From positions 1,674,001-1,738,000 of the forward strand of contig NZ_CP133268.1 of assembly GCF_030915385.1 (NCBI RefSeq): a stretch of DNA of 64,000 nt. The letters run 5' to 3'. Each line of letters begins with the position of its first letter. The stretch's first letter is position 1. This DNA is from Neobacillus sp. PS3-12. Lineage in GTDB: Bacteria; Bacillota; Bacilli; Bacillales; Cytobacillaceae. The notes beneath the pieces were generated by a model that worked only from the letters and a program-made list of their open reading frames with translations, was not told where the DNA came from and searched no databases. Below are positions 16,513 to 25,867 of the stretch, one piece after another. A program made the translations under genes and the position numbers.

Positions 16513-18045
16513 ATGAAATCAGCAAAAAAAAATATTATCATGCTTTATTTAACAGATGGGACATTATTACTATCTTTCCTGTTTCATTTTTTACATAGGC
16601 AGCTTGGTATCTTTCATTCGATGGCAGGAATGGGTGACCTGTCCTCTGGAATGGTTATTTTGCAAAACATATTTTTAGTAATCCCCATTCTGCTCTTTAT
16701 TCCTGCATGGCTCTTACATAATAAAGATGAACAAGAATCACTTTTTCAATTATTCATAATGCTTACTTTAACTTTCAGCAGTATTTCCATCATTGCCGGC
16801 GGCGGCGGATTAGTCGAATTGCATTTTTCCATCTTTATGGTTATCGCATTGATTGCTTATTTTAATGATATAAAACTTATTTTAATCAGTACGGCTATTT
16901 TTGCCTTACAGCATTTTATTGGGTATTTCATGTTTTCACCCTTGCTTTGCGGGTCAATGGTATACCCCTTCAGCCTACTGCTTATTCACGCAATATTTTT
17001 AATCCTGACAAGCGGCTCCACCATCATGTTAATCATCGCCAAACAAAAGTCCGACCAGGAACATCAAATGCAAGAAGATCATCATAAAGCCGCATTAAAA
17101 GAAATTATTCAGCATCTTAATGATAGCACCAAGAACATGGCACAGTTTGTAAGCCAATTATCGCAAGGCTCAGAGGATTCCACAAAGGCCAGCTACGAAA
17201 TAGCGCATTCCATTCAGACAATTTCTGAAGGAGCCGATAGCCAAATTAATCAATTAGAAAATGGAGTCGAAAATATCCGCTCAATGGCTCAGGAAATAGA
17301 ATCTATTCACAGCAACGCATCGGAGGTTTATAAGAACGCTCAGAATGCTTTTGATCAAGCCATAAAAGGGCAGGATAAGGTGAAACAAATGGCGGTACAA
17401 ATGAATATTATCTTAAATACAATCAATGAAGTAAATGAACTTGTCATTGGATTAGAACAAAACTCCAGTCAAATTGGGGAATTTATTGAAACCATTTCGG
17501 CGATCGCTGATCAAACCAATCTTTTAGCATTAAATGCATCGATCGAGGCAGCAAGGGCTGGGGATAACGGCAAAGGATTTGCTGTGGTCGCAGAGGAAGT
17601 GCGAAAGCTCGCAAAAGAATCAGATGACTCTGCCAAAGAAATCCATAATGATGTTAAAACGATTCAGGAACATATCAAGAGTGTCACCAACAAAATGAAT
17701 GATGGATTACTGGAAATCAATAAAGGATTAACTCAAGTCGATGAAACCAAAAGATTATTGGATTCGATTTCACAAACATCTGAGATGGTGGATCAACAAA
17801 TAAATGATATCACTTCCGCTTCTAATCTATTATTAAAAAATGCAACGGAAACAAATGAATCCATGGTTTCTGTGTCCGAAATTACAACATCTTCTTTCCT
17901 CAACATCGAGAGTATTTCAGCCGCTGCCCAAGAACAATCTGCTTCCGTCAGTACATTAGATTCGATTATTCAATCATTAAATAATATGACAACAGAACTG
18001 AGCGGCCTAGTGGATAAAGTAGATCAATCATTAATAAATAATTGA
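16513..18045 (+). CDS. Methyl-accepting chemotaxis protein with multi-helix membrane domain
   Basis: A 510-residue chemoreceptor-type protein. The first 185 residues hold about six transmembrane helices with only short loops, rather than the usual two helices around an extracellular ligand domain, so it probably senses something in or at the membrane. No HAMP domain is evident. The signalling domain (about 210-505) is a long coiled coil with the conserved hairpin tip near residues 330-365 ([35 protein letters not shown]). GGGGGG precedes the ATG. Its terminator is shared with the convergent GGDEF-EAL gene. Confidence 0.87.
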   Translation: MKSAKKNIIMLYLTDGTLLLSFLFHFLHRQLGIFHSMAGMGDLSSGMVILQNIFLVIPILLFIPAWLLHNKDEQESLFQLFIMLTLTFSSISIIAGGGGLVELHFSIFMVIALIAYFNDIKLILISTAIFALQHFIGYFMFSPLLCGSMVYPFSLLLIHAIFLILTSGSTIMLIIAKQKSDQEHQMQEDHHKAALKEIIQHLNDSTKNMAQFVSQLSQGSEDSTKASYEIAHSIQTISEGADSQINQLENGVENIRSMAQEIESIHSNASEVYKNAQNAFDQAIKGQDKVKQMAVQMNIILNTINEVNELVIGLEQNSSQIGEFIETISAIADQTNLLALNASIEAARAGDNGKGFAVVAEEVRKLAKESDDSAKEIHNDVKTIQEHIKSVTNKMNDGLLEINKGLTQVDETKRLLDSISQTSEMVDQQINDITSASNLLLKNATETNESMVSVSEITTSSFLNIESISAAAQEQSASVSTLDSIIQSLNNMTTELSGLVDKVDQSLINN

Positions 18046-18059
18046 TAATGGCAAAAAAA

Positions 18060-18094
18060 GAAAGAAGCCGTTACAATTTGTAAAGGCTTCTTTC
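18060..18094. terminator. Bidirectional terminator after the chemoreceptor
   Basis: GAAAGAAGCC pairs with GGCTTCTTTC, with an inner TTAC/GTAA pairing, an A-run on the left and T-rich sequence on the right. It also contains the end of the convergent EAL reading frame. Confidence 0.75.
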
Positions 18095-20534
18095 TTCTAA
18101 AAATTGTTCAAAATGAGCAGCCGACATCGGTTTGGCAAAGTAAAATCCTTGAATTTCATCACAATTTTTTGCTGTTAACATTTGCAGCTGTTCTTCATCC
18201 TCGACCCCTTCAGCAACGACCCTAAAATGAAAGGAATTAGCCAAGGAAATAATCGAATCAATAATCGCTGCATCCTGGCTGTTTTCGGTGATTCCATTTA
18301 TAAACGCACGATCAATTTCAGATAATCAATCGGCAGAGATTTTATATAACTTAACGAAGAATAGCCTGTTCCAAAATCATCTAACGAAATAGTGATCCCC
18401 AGTTTTTTTAACTCATCTAATTTTGAAATGGCATCATCCATATTATTAAGCGCAATTCCTTCAGTAATTTCAAGATTTAAAAATTCAGGAGCCAGCCCGC
18501 TCTCTTGCATCGTTTGTTCAATCATAACAACAAAGTCATCCTGCAGAAACTGCCTGCTCGATATGTTCACACAGACATGAAGTGAGTCATATCCCATCTT
18601 TTCCCACTCCATATTTTGTTTACACGCTCTCTCAAGTACCCATTTTCCTAACGGTACGATCATGCCTGTTTCCTCTGAAATGGGGATAAACTCTGTTGGT
18701 GAAACAGTTCCAACATCTAGATCATTCCACCGTGCTAAGGCCTCCATACCAGTGATCTTCTTCGTCCTTAAATCAAGTTTAGGCTGATAATAGATTTCAA
18801 GTGTTTCTTGTTCAAGAGCCTTTCTCAGTTTTTGTTCAAGCTCCATTTTTCGATTGGCTGTTTGAAAAAACTCAGCAGCATAAAAACGATATTGGTTTCT
18901 GCCACATTCTTTCGCAAAATGCAGGGCTGCACTTGCTTTTCTCAGCTCACCATCCAACGTTTCATTCTTATCAGCAATGGAGATTCCAATACTTGCAGCA
19001 ATTCTAATTTCCTGTTCATCAAAATGAAAGGGTTTGGCAAAGGCATCTAAAAGCCTTTCAGCTAGCAGCCTCGCCTGTTTTTGATTGGTATTTGCCATAT
19101 AAATAATGAAATCATCTCCGCCGGCCCGAACGACATCTCCAGATGATTGTATGGTTAGAACCAATCTTTGTGAAACATACATAAGCAATCGATCACCAAT
19201 TCGGTGTCCAAAGGAATCATTGATAAATTTAAAACGATCCAAATTAAAATACATAATACAAACAGGTGCCCCATTGTATGTTGAGTCGATGTACTCTTTT
19301 GAAAGATAATGGTTTAGATAGTTCATATTTGGCAAACCAGTAAGACCATCGTGAAACGCCAAATGTTCTAACTTCGCTTTTGCCAGCTTTTTATCCGTAA
19401 CATTTAAAGCCAGCCCAGCGATTGCTGAAGAGCCGTTGATCATAGTATTCGCAGCCTGTAATTCAAGATATTTGATAGATCCATCATGGGTAAGGATTTG
19501 AATTTCATCAATAAAAAAGAGCCTTTTTCCTTCTAATAGATGTTAAAATTGATTCGTAAACGTTCACGATCTGCTTCTACTACAAAATTTAAAAAATTCG
19601 ATCCTCTGAGTAATTCTTTTTTGGAGACACCCATAAAATCAGCCAACCATTGGTTTACAAAAACAGGGGTACTATTATGAAGCAAATAAACACCGGCAAA
19701 TACATTTTCAATTAATGTTCTATACCTTTCCTGCGATTCTTTAAGATTTAACGCCAATTGCTTTTGCTTTGTAATATCAGTAATCGTACCATCATATCTT
19801 TCCGCTTCTCCATTTTCATTAAATACCGGCAGTGCTCGGTCCCTGACCCAGCGAATATCTCCATCAGGACGTAAAATGCGGTATGTAAAATCATACTCTT
19901 CATTAGCTTTAATTTTTTTCTCTATTTCACCAATTATATATTTGTCGTTCAGGTAAACAGCCTTTTCCCAAAACTGGGCATCTTTAGATGTTTCGTCACT
20001 TTGTTTTCCATATATTTTTTCAATCCCTTTTGAAATAAGCATTTTCCCCTTAAAATCGTCAGACCAAATCGCCAGATCTAAATGATTGAAGATGCTTTCA
20101 AGAAGGGTTTTTGCTTCTTTTAATTCATTTTGTTTGTCATTGTTTCCTTTAACAAGTATTCCAACTGTAATCGAAATCAAAATATTTAACATGATAAGCT
20201 CTAAAAATGTAATCAATTCTGAGTTCGTTATGCCATCCTTCTCCCAAGTCTCCATTACATAAAATAAAATCGATTCGACAGCAGTGTTAATGAAACCATA
20301 GTTCCTACCCTTTTTAAAAACAAAAATAATCGTTGGAATTAAATAAAAAAACCAGATAACATTATGGAACTGCTTATCAGAGATATCATCTACATCTAAT
20401 GCTGGAACAACAATCAGAATAGCAACAGATAAAATCCATGTTTTTACTTCAATTCCCAAAAATGATTTTGATAAAAAATGAAACAAAGTTACTACTCGCT
20501 TTGTCGTCTCTTTTGTAGGATTATACTTAATCAT
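18071..20534 (-). pseudogene. Membrane PAS-GGDEF-EAL protein, broken by two single-base frameshifts
   Basis: Three consecutive reading frames rebuild one protein of about 820 residues: N-terminal membrane helices (about 1-140), a PAS (VRDRALPVFNENGEAERYDGTI) and a second PAS-like region (20534-19533), then GGDEF and EAL (19443-18298), then the EAL C-terminus (AEGVEDEEQLQML, FAKPMSAAHFEQF) ending at 18071. One base appears missing near 19541 (AACATCTATTA, expected AACCATCTATTA) and one near 18316 (CTGAAATTGATC, expected CTGAAAATTGATC). The cyclase motif is AGGDDF, a variant of GGDEF; the EAL motif is intact in MEALARW, as is DDFGTGYSSL. Cyclic-di-GMP turnover role if repaired. The ribosome-binding site is weak. 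Confidence 0.8.
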
Positions 20535-20563
20535 AACATAGTTTTTCTAGCAATTTTTTGACG

Positions 20564-20599
20564 AAAAAGGAATAGAGAGTGTCCCCTCTATTCCTTTTT
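20564..20599 (-). terminator. Terminator after the HesB-like gene
   Basis: AAAAAGGAATAGAG pairs with CTCTATTCCTTTTT, a perfect 14-bp stem with T-tracts on both strands. Confidence 0.8.
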
Positions 20600-20604
20600 T
20601 CTTA

Positions 20605-20895
20605 TCATTTTATGTAGTTAAATTCTATTTCATCGATTTTTTCATTATACTCAACATGCAAATCATGGCTATCAAAAAACCATAAATCCGTTTCCTCTAC
20701 AAAAAAAACAATCCCGTCCAGTTCAGTTTGAACAGCGATATCGATGGGATCATCTATTGAAAATCCAAGTGCATAGCCTGGTTGGACCGAACTATTCCCA
20801 TAAATTTTAGCAAAGAAACGAAGATGGTCTCCTTTTTTAACCTCTAATTCATCTTTAAACCATTTTAACGCTTGCTGACTAATTTCTATCTTCAT
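20605..20895 (-). CDS. HesB/IscA-fold protein, YneR-like
   Basis: A 96-residue protein of the HesB/YadR/YfhF group (MKIEISQQALKWFKDEL, LRFFAKIYGNSSVQPGYALGFSIDDP). It shares the A-type iron-sulfur carrier fold but lacks the conserved C-terminal CGC cysteines, so it is unlikely to carry clusters in the normal way; function is unknown. The ATG at 20895 is chosen because AAAGGTGGA lies just upstream and homologues of this group are about 95 residues; an in-frame extension upstream runs into the interspersed repeat. Confidence 0.8.
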   Translation of the reverse strand: MKIEISQQALKWFKDELEVKKGDHLRFFAKIYGNSSVQPGYALGFSIDDPIDIAVQTELDGIVFFVEETDLWFFDSHDLHVEYNEKIDEIEFNYIK

Positions 20896-20970
20896 GCATG
20901 ATCCACCTTTTCTGTCATAAATGCTAGGGATAGTATCTCCCCAAAAAGATTCCGCAACTCTTATAATAAT

Positions 20971-21079
20971 AAAGAAAACTCGCCGATTGGCAAGCTTTAG
21001 GGCGTAGACAGAGGCGTAGTTGCACTTATGCGACATAAGAAAGTATAAATTTCGGAAAAATTTATACTTTCTTATTAGC
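20971..21079. repeat. Full-length copy of the interspersed hairpin repeat (copy 2)
   Basis: 109 bp starting AAAGAAAACTCGCCGATTGG and ending CTTTCTTATTAGCC, like copy 1 at 7414-7482 but with an extra internal hairpin: TAAGAAAGTATAAAT pairs with ATTTATACTTTCTTA (about 21036-21075). The first hairpin is degraded here (CTCGCC facing GGCAAG). The two copies suggest a MITE- or REP-like family with other members elsewhere in the genome. Confidence 0.78.
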
Positions 21080-21084
21080 CAAAA

Positions 21085-21122
21085 AAGAGAAATAAACCCC
21101 TAGTATGAGGATTATTTCTCTT
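21085..21122 (-). terminator. Terminator of the CysJ-like gene
   Basis: AAGAGAAATAA pairs with TTATTTCTCTT, with an inner CCCC/GAGG pairing, followed on the minus strand by a T-run. Confidence 0.75.
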
Positions 21123-21140
21123 TCTTTTTAAAAATATTGT

Positions 21141-22304
21141 TTAATAAACGTCACGCTGGTAACGTCCTTGTTTTTGCAGGTCATTTAGATAGGCTTCGGC
21201 ATCTTCTTGGCTCAATCCGCCTTCTTGTGCAATCGCACTTATAAGCGCATTGTGGACGTCTTTCGCCATGTTTTGCTTATCTCCACAGATGAAGAAATAA
21301 GCTCCTTTTTCTAGCCATGCAAACAATTCTTTGCTGTGTTCAAGAATTTTATGCTGAACATAAACTTTTTTCTCTGTATCACGAGACCATGCGGTACTAA
21401 GTTTTGTAAGAACGCCATCTTTTTGATGTTGTTCAAATTCGTCATGATATAAGAAATCGCATGCTTCATGCTGGTCGCCAAAGAATAACCATGTTTGGCC
21501 TGTTGCTTTTGTTACGGCACGTTCCTCGATAAAAGCACGGAATGGCGCAATACCAGTACCAGGACCAACCATAATGATATCAGTCTCTAGAGATTCTGGC
21601 AGATGAAAATGTTTATTTGGTTGAACAAATACTGGAAGGGTATCACCTTCATGTACACGTTCAGCGCATAAAACGGAACATACCCCTTTACGTTCGCGTC
21701 CATGAGCTGTGTATCTTACTGCACCGATCGTAAGATGTACTTGTCCAGGATGTGCTGTGAAGCTGCTTGCAATTGAATAAAGGCGCGGTGTCATTTTTCT
21801 TAGAAGTGACACAACCTCTTGGGCAGTAGCCTTCCATGGACCGAAGTCACGTAGCATATCAAGCAAATCACGCCCAGAGGTATATTCTTTCAATTGGTCA
21901 GCATTTTCAGCTAATATAAGCTTTTTTAAATCTTCATTGTCTGTCAGTTCTGCTGCCTGCTGCAGAATCTTCTTCGACAATAACGTAATTTCAAAGTAAG
22001 ATGTTAGCGCTTCCTTTAATGGAAGTGTATCACCTTGCTTATTAATGGTAACAGTAACTTCTGGATCCCATTTCATTTCTTCCAAAAGGGCAGCAACAAG
22101 TTCTGGATCATTGGAAGGCACAACACCAAGGGCATCTCCTGGGTTATAGGATAGGCCTGATCCTTCTAATGAGAACTCGATATGCCTCGTTTCTTTGATT
22201 GAGCCAGCACCATTTAAATTAATATTTTTAAGAATCCTTGCAGGAAATGGATTCGTTCTTGAATATGGGCTTGGCACCTTTTTGTCTTCAACAGTAACTG
22301 CCAT
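21141..22304 (-). CDS. CysJ-like NADPH flavoprotein reductase lacking the flavodoxin domain
   Basis: 387 residues equal to the C-terminal two thirds of the sulfite reductase flavoprotein subunit. FAD-binding region: RLYSIASS (about 183) and GVCSVLCAERV. NADPH-binding region: IIMVGPGTGIAPFRAFIEER and the C-terminal YFFICGDKQNMAKDVHNAL and RYQRDVY, the usual CysJ ending. Full CysJ has about 600 residues with an N-terminal FMN flavodoxin domain; here the protein begins just where the linker would be. ATG 22304 follows GAGGTG by 7 nt, so the start is well supported and the short form seems intended. It must use a separate flavodoxin or ferredoxin, or another acceptor. Confidence 0.82.
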   Translation of the reverse strand: MAVTVEDKKVPSPYSRTNPFPARILKNINLNGAGSIKETRHIEFSLEGSGLSYNPGDALGVVPSNDPELVAALLEEMKWDPEVTVTINKQGDTLPLKEALTSYFEITLLSKKILQQAAELTDNEDLKKLILAENADQLKEYTSGRDLLDMLRDFGPWKATAQEVVSLLRKMTPRLYSIASSFTAHPGQVHLTIGAVRYTAHGRERKGVCSVLCAERVHEGDTLPVFVQPNKHFHLPESLETDIIMVGPGTGIAPFRAFIEERAVTKATGQTWLFFGDQHEACDFLYHDEFEQHQKDGVLTKLSTAWSRDTEKKVYVQHKILEHSKELFAWLEKGAYFFICGDKQNMAKDVHNALISAIAQEGGLSQEDAEAYLNDLQKQGRYQRDVY

Positions 22305-22490
22305 ATTATTCACCTCACAAATGTTGTCCTAAAGCTAGGATAACACAGGTTGACAAAATCAGATATATTTTTTTCATCCACAATTTGAAATTAAAGGTAT
22401 AACAGTCTTATTGTACTAACTGGATTTCTCATTTCTTCAAATACGCTGTTAAACTTCTTTATAATAAAGTACCCTTAAAGAAGAAATAAC

Positions 22491-23483
22491 TCAATAGCTT
22501 GTTAAAAACACTTTTCCTTTGGCTATTTTAGAAGATTCAACTACATCAATAGCCTCTTTTACGTTTGATAAGTCGTATTGAGAATCTTCCATCATCAAAC
22601 TCAATTTTTTATCATTTATCAGCCTTATCACATGATTAAAAGTTCCTAGCCATTTCTCTGTCGGCACATTTTTATTCCAATTGCGTAAATGAAACAAATT
22701 AGCCTTCACTTTTGCTTTATTTACAATATCGGCCCAGTTTACTTGTGCACCTGATAAAAGACCAATCGTTAAAAAGTTCCCATTGGGGTGAACACAAAAA
22801 GCCAAGTCGGTTCCAAATGAACCTCCAACGGAATCAATAGCAGCATCCGCACCCTTTCCATTTGTTAATTCCATAATCGTCTCGTGGAGTGGAATTTTAG
22901 AAGTATCTATCACATAAGAGGCACCGAGATGAAGTAACTCTTCTGTATAATTATTATTTCTCGTCACGGCAATCAATCGAAAACCTAAAATCTTCGATAA
23001 TTGAGCAAAAATATGTCCTATAGCAGACCCACACGCATTAACCAATAAAACATCATTCGGTCTTAATTTTAATACTTCAGTACAAACCACCCATGCTGTT
23101 ATTGGATTTATATACATCTGTGCAGCAGTAAAATCATCAATAGTATCTGGTATGCAAACTGCATATTCAACTGATGTTTTAACGAACTCTTGCCACGTCC
23201 CTTCACCACGTAAAGGTAATACACGTTTACCAATAAGATTTTTAGAAACTAAAGGACCTACTTCTTCTACAATACCTACTCCTTCATAACCTGGAATATT
23301 AGGTAAAGAAATTCGGTGAGCATAGGATCCTCTAATCGGTATTAAGTCCGAGGGATTTATTGGGCGAGCTAGCATACGTACAAGAACTTCATTCTCTTTT
23401 GGTGGTTCAATGGCTTTATATTCAATTTTTAGCACATCTTTAGGACTGCCGAATTCGTAAAATCTAATACATTTTGCATCCAA
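22491..23483 (-). CDS. Medium-chain dehydrogenase/reductase, quinone/enoyl reductase-like
   Basis: 330 residues of the MDR superfamily. The N-terminal GroES-like domain (residues about 25-125: VLVRMLARPINPSDL, PGYEGVGIVEEVG) lacks the zinc-binding cysteines, and the Rossmann fold follows (LLVNACGSAIGHIFAQLSKILG, GADAAIDSVGG). The NPSDL and AIGH features are those of 2-enoyl thioester reductases and quinone oxidoreductases; the substrate is not determined. It starts at TTG 23483, with AAGGAG 10 nt upstream and no nearby in-frame ATG. The gene is monocistronic, directly beyond the tmRNA terminator. Confidence 0.8.
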   Translation of the reverse strand: MDAKCIRFYEFGSPKDVLKIEYKAIEPPKENEVLVRMLARPINPSDLIPIRGSYAHRISLPNIPGYEGVGIVEEVGPLVSKNLIGKRVLPLRGEGTWQEFVKTSVEYAVCIPDTIDDFTAAQMYINPITAWVVCTEVLKLRPNDVLLVNACGSAIGHIFAQLSKILGFRLIAVTRNNNYTEELLHLGASYVIDTSKIPLHETIMELTNGKGADAAIDSVGGSFGTDLAFCVHPNGNFLTIGLLSGAQVNWADIVNKAKVKANLFHLRNWNKNVPTEKWLGTFNHVIRLINDKKLSLMMEDSQYDLSNVKEAIDVVESSKIAKGKVFLTSY

Positions 23484-23538
23484 GAGTATTGGTCTCCTTA
23501 TTCATAGCTTTTGATGATTATTTTTTCAAAATATAAAA

Positions 23539-23563
23539 AAGACCAGCATCTTCTGCTGGTCTT
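23539..23563 (-). terminator. tmRNA terminator
   Basis: AAGACCAGCA pairs with TGCTGGTCTT over TCTTC; the A-run at 23534-23540 gives the minus-strand U-tract. Confidence 0.9.
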
Positions 23564-23579
23564 GAATCCACCTATGTAT

Positions 23580-24218
23580 TGGTGGAGACGGTGGGACGTG
23601 CTCTTCCATGCTTTCGTCATGGCACTGACTATATCTTGAACCTGATCATTCCTCAGGTCCCCCGGCGTATTATGCGAAACATATATTTACCTGGTTCCCA
23701 GGCAAGTTTTCGCATCCTAGTACTACCAATGTTCATGGCAGCCTATAAGTCGATACACGGCTGTTGGATTACTCCACATACCGCTCGGCATTGCCTTACC
23801 GCAATTAGCGGGTTAGGTTTCACCGATAAAGCCGGATTTTCACTTATGTGTTACCACATAAGGCGACTAATGAAAATCGAACCCACGTCCAAAGATATCG
23901 GCACTTAAGCTTCTACGAGTGTAGTCGACATATTGGCGCTTCGCTGATCCTTATGCCTATCGACAGGCGTCGGGTCAGCTAGCCTGGTTGTTCTCTTCCT
24001 TCATCCTCAGGCGGTGGAATCCGGCGTAGCCCACTAAGAGTGAGTCCCTTACCCTACCACATGGGCGATGGAGGGAGGAACCGCTAAAGCGCTATTAAGC
24101 TGCTAAAGCGAAAGAGTTTTGTGTTTTGCCAGTTATTGGCTTTGACGTTTTAACGAGGCCGATCCCCTCGACTCGCAACCTAAGCTCGAACTACCCCTGT
24201 CGAATCCGTAGCGTCCCC
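23580..24218 (-). ncRNA. ssrA: tmRNA (ssrA), interrupted by a group I intron
   Basis: The 5' end GGGGACG pairs with CGTCTCC next to ACCA at the 3' end (acceptor stem, CCA encoded at 23580-23582). The hallmark GGATTCGACAGGGG follows the 5' stem. The tag frame, GGC to TAA at 24130-24095, encodes GKTQNSFALAA, with the protease-recognition end LAA. The T arm is split by an intron at 23597-23875. Removing it leaves 360 nt, the normal Bacillus length, with a restored T loop (GTGGG-TTCGATT-CCCAC). It frees stalled ribosomes together with SmpB, encoded just upstream, and marks proteins for ClpXP-type proteases. Confidence 0.95.
23597..23875 (-). other. Group I intron (279 nt, no ORF) in the tmRNA T loop
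   Basis: The 5' exon ends TTCGAT, where the last U forms the conserved U-G pair: CGAU of the exon pairs with GUCG in the intron (23867-23864), making P1. The core motif AAGATATAGTC (element S; + strand 23627-23637) is typical of group I introns. There are a P2-like hairpin CTTATGTG/CACATAAG (23843-23862) and a P9-like hairpin CCATG/CATGG (23606-23622). The intron ends in G (23597), as expected for the terminal guanosine. It has no homing endonuclease. Splicing is inferred from structure, but is needed for a working T arm. Confidence 0.88.
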
Positions 24219-24318
24219 ATATAAAATGGTCAACTGCTTAATTAGGCAAGTTTGACGTTAGGATACTCAAGAAGGCTTGAGCTTTAAGTTATCGCCGCAA
24301 TTCCTTGCGACATAAGTT

Positions 24319-24346
24319 ATTATAACATACTGGCAGTAGATTTCAA
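24319..24346 (-). promoter_or_regulatory. Promoter of ssrA
   Basis: On the minus strand TTGAAA (24346-24341), a 16-nt spacer and TATAAT (24324-24319), with TATG just before the -10 (extended -10). It lies between smpB and tmRNA. The transcript would carry a leader of about 90 nt, with a CTCAAG-CCTT-CTTGAG hairpin, before the mature 5' end, to be removed by processing. Confidence 0.75.
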
Positions 24347-24374
24347 TTGTAAGCTTTTGTAAATTAATTGGAAA

Positions 24375-24842
24375 CTATATCTTCTGACGATCACGAAAAG
24401 CCCGCTCAATTTCACGATTTGCTTCTTTTTTCTTCAAGGTTTCTCGCTTATCGTAATTCTTTTTACCTTTTGCCAGGCCAAGCAGTACTTTTGCAAAGCC
24501 ATTTTTCAAATACACCTTTAACGGCACAAGCGCCATGCCAGCTTCTTTTGCTTCACCGTACAGTTTAGCAATTTCCTTGTTATGAAGCAAAAGTTTACGA
24601 GGTCTTAGCGGATCATGATTATAGCGGTTTCCCTGTTCATATGGGCTAACATGCATACTATACAACCACGCTTCCCCATTTTGAATTCTGGCATACGAAT
24701 CCTTCAAGTTACATTTGCCAGCACGAATGGACTTAATCTCTGTACCCTGCAGGACAATCCCGGCTTCGTATGTCTCCTCGATAAAATAATCGTGGTAAGC
24801 CTTTTTGTTCTGTGATACAACCTTGCCTTCACCCTTTGGCAT
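24375..24842 (-). CDS. smpB: SsrA-binding protein SmpB
   Basis: 155 residues, the normal length. Family blocks: [86 protein letters not shown] and the basic tail [16 protein letters not shown]. It binds the tRNA-like end of tmRNA and delivers it to stalled ribosomes. Its partner RNA is the next gene downstream. In B. subtilis it follows rnr directly; here two unrelated + strand genes separate them. Confidence 0.97.
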   Translation of the reverse strand: MPKGEGKVVSQNKKAYHDYFIEETYEAGIVLQGTEIKSIRAGKCNLKDSYARIQNGEAWLYSMHVSPYEQGNRYNHDPLRPRKLLLHNKEIAKLYGEAKEAGMALVPLKVYLKNGFAKVLLGLAKGKKNYDKRETLKKKEANREIERAFRDRQKI

Positions 24843-25033
24843 ACAATCACCTCTTTACTATCATTCCATTTTATCAGACTTTGACCAAAACGGAAAGAGA
24901 GCCCTTTTCTCATAGAGAGTGACACTGACTTACTTGGTTGGCTTGAATTCCATCCAATCGATTGGAGACAAAAATTAAATTTCTATATAAAATAAGAAAC
25001 GTTGATTCACAGACAAGAAAGGGCGAACTTAGG

Positions 25034-25657
25034 ATGTTAGAACCATTTTTCCATGGATTTATTCTTGCACTAGGGCTGATTCTTCCTCTTGGTGTCCAAA
25101 ATGTTTTTGTTTTTAATCAAGGGGTACTACAGCCGCGTTTTGTTCATGCATTACCAGTCATCATAACAGCTTCTATATGTGATACCCTCTTAATCCTAGT
25201 ATCTGTTTTGGGTGTTTCATTTGTTATTTTAGGTTCATTTTGGATAAAAATAATTTTAATTGGGGCAGGGTGTATTTTTTTAATCTATATGGGATGGACC
25301 ACATGGAATAGTAAACCAAGTAATGAAAGTGAAAGAGAAGTAAGTGCGAATAAATTCTCTTTAAAAAAACAAGTATGGTTTGCAGCATCCGTTTCCTTAC
25401 TGAACCCGCATGCCATCATGGATACTGTAGGTGTAATTGGAACAAGTTCATTAAGATACCAAGGGGAAGATAAAGTAATCTTTGCTTTTGCTTCTATTTT
25501 GGTTTCATGGATTTGGTTTTTTGGGCTTTCACTGATTGGTCGAATAAGTGGAAAGCTTGATGAATCCGGTAACTTTATGTTGATATTAAATAAAATATCA
25601 GCTCTAGTTATGTGGGGAGCAGCAGTCTACCTTTTGTTTACTTTATTTAGTAAATAG
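25034..25657 (+). CDS. LysE/ArgO-family amino acid exporter
   Basis: 207 residues with about six transmembrane helices. The family start FILALGLILPLGVQNVFVFNQG and the conserved SLLNPHAIMDTVGVIGT segment identify a LysE/ArgO-type exporter of basic amino acids. The ATG at 25034 is preceded by AAAGGGCG at 8 nt; the longer in-frame extension to 24962 lacks such a site. It is inserted between smpB and rnr on the opposite strand, so it probably arrived there by rearrangement or transfer. The exported amino acid is not certain. Confidence 0.87.
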   Translation: MLEPFFHGFILALGLILPLGVQNVFVFNQGVLQPRFVHALPVIITASICDTLLILVSVLGVSFVILGSFWIKIILIGAGCIFLIYMGWTTWNSKPSNESEREVSANKFSLKKQVWFAASVSLLNPHAIMDTVGVIGTSSLRYQGEDKVIFAFASILVSWIWFFGLSLIGRISGKLDESGNFMLILNKISALVMWGAAVYLLFTLFSK

Positions 25658-25867
25658 GACAAGTTAATTGGGAATTAGTGATCGAGGGCGTTTCTACAAT
25701 AAGTGAAGACGTATTTTTCTTATTGATGTCTTATTCAAAAACTTTAATAAAAATAACAAAGTTAAATTATCTATATTCTTTTCTAGTGTAGGAAAAGCTA
25801 TTACAGTGCTTAAAGAGAGGTGGCACTTACTATGAGCAGATTTTCATATTCACTAAGGAGGATAACG

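Noticed and set aside
23579..23908. 109-residue + strand ORF
   Set aside because: It is the antisense of the group I intron and tmRNA 3' end.
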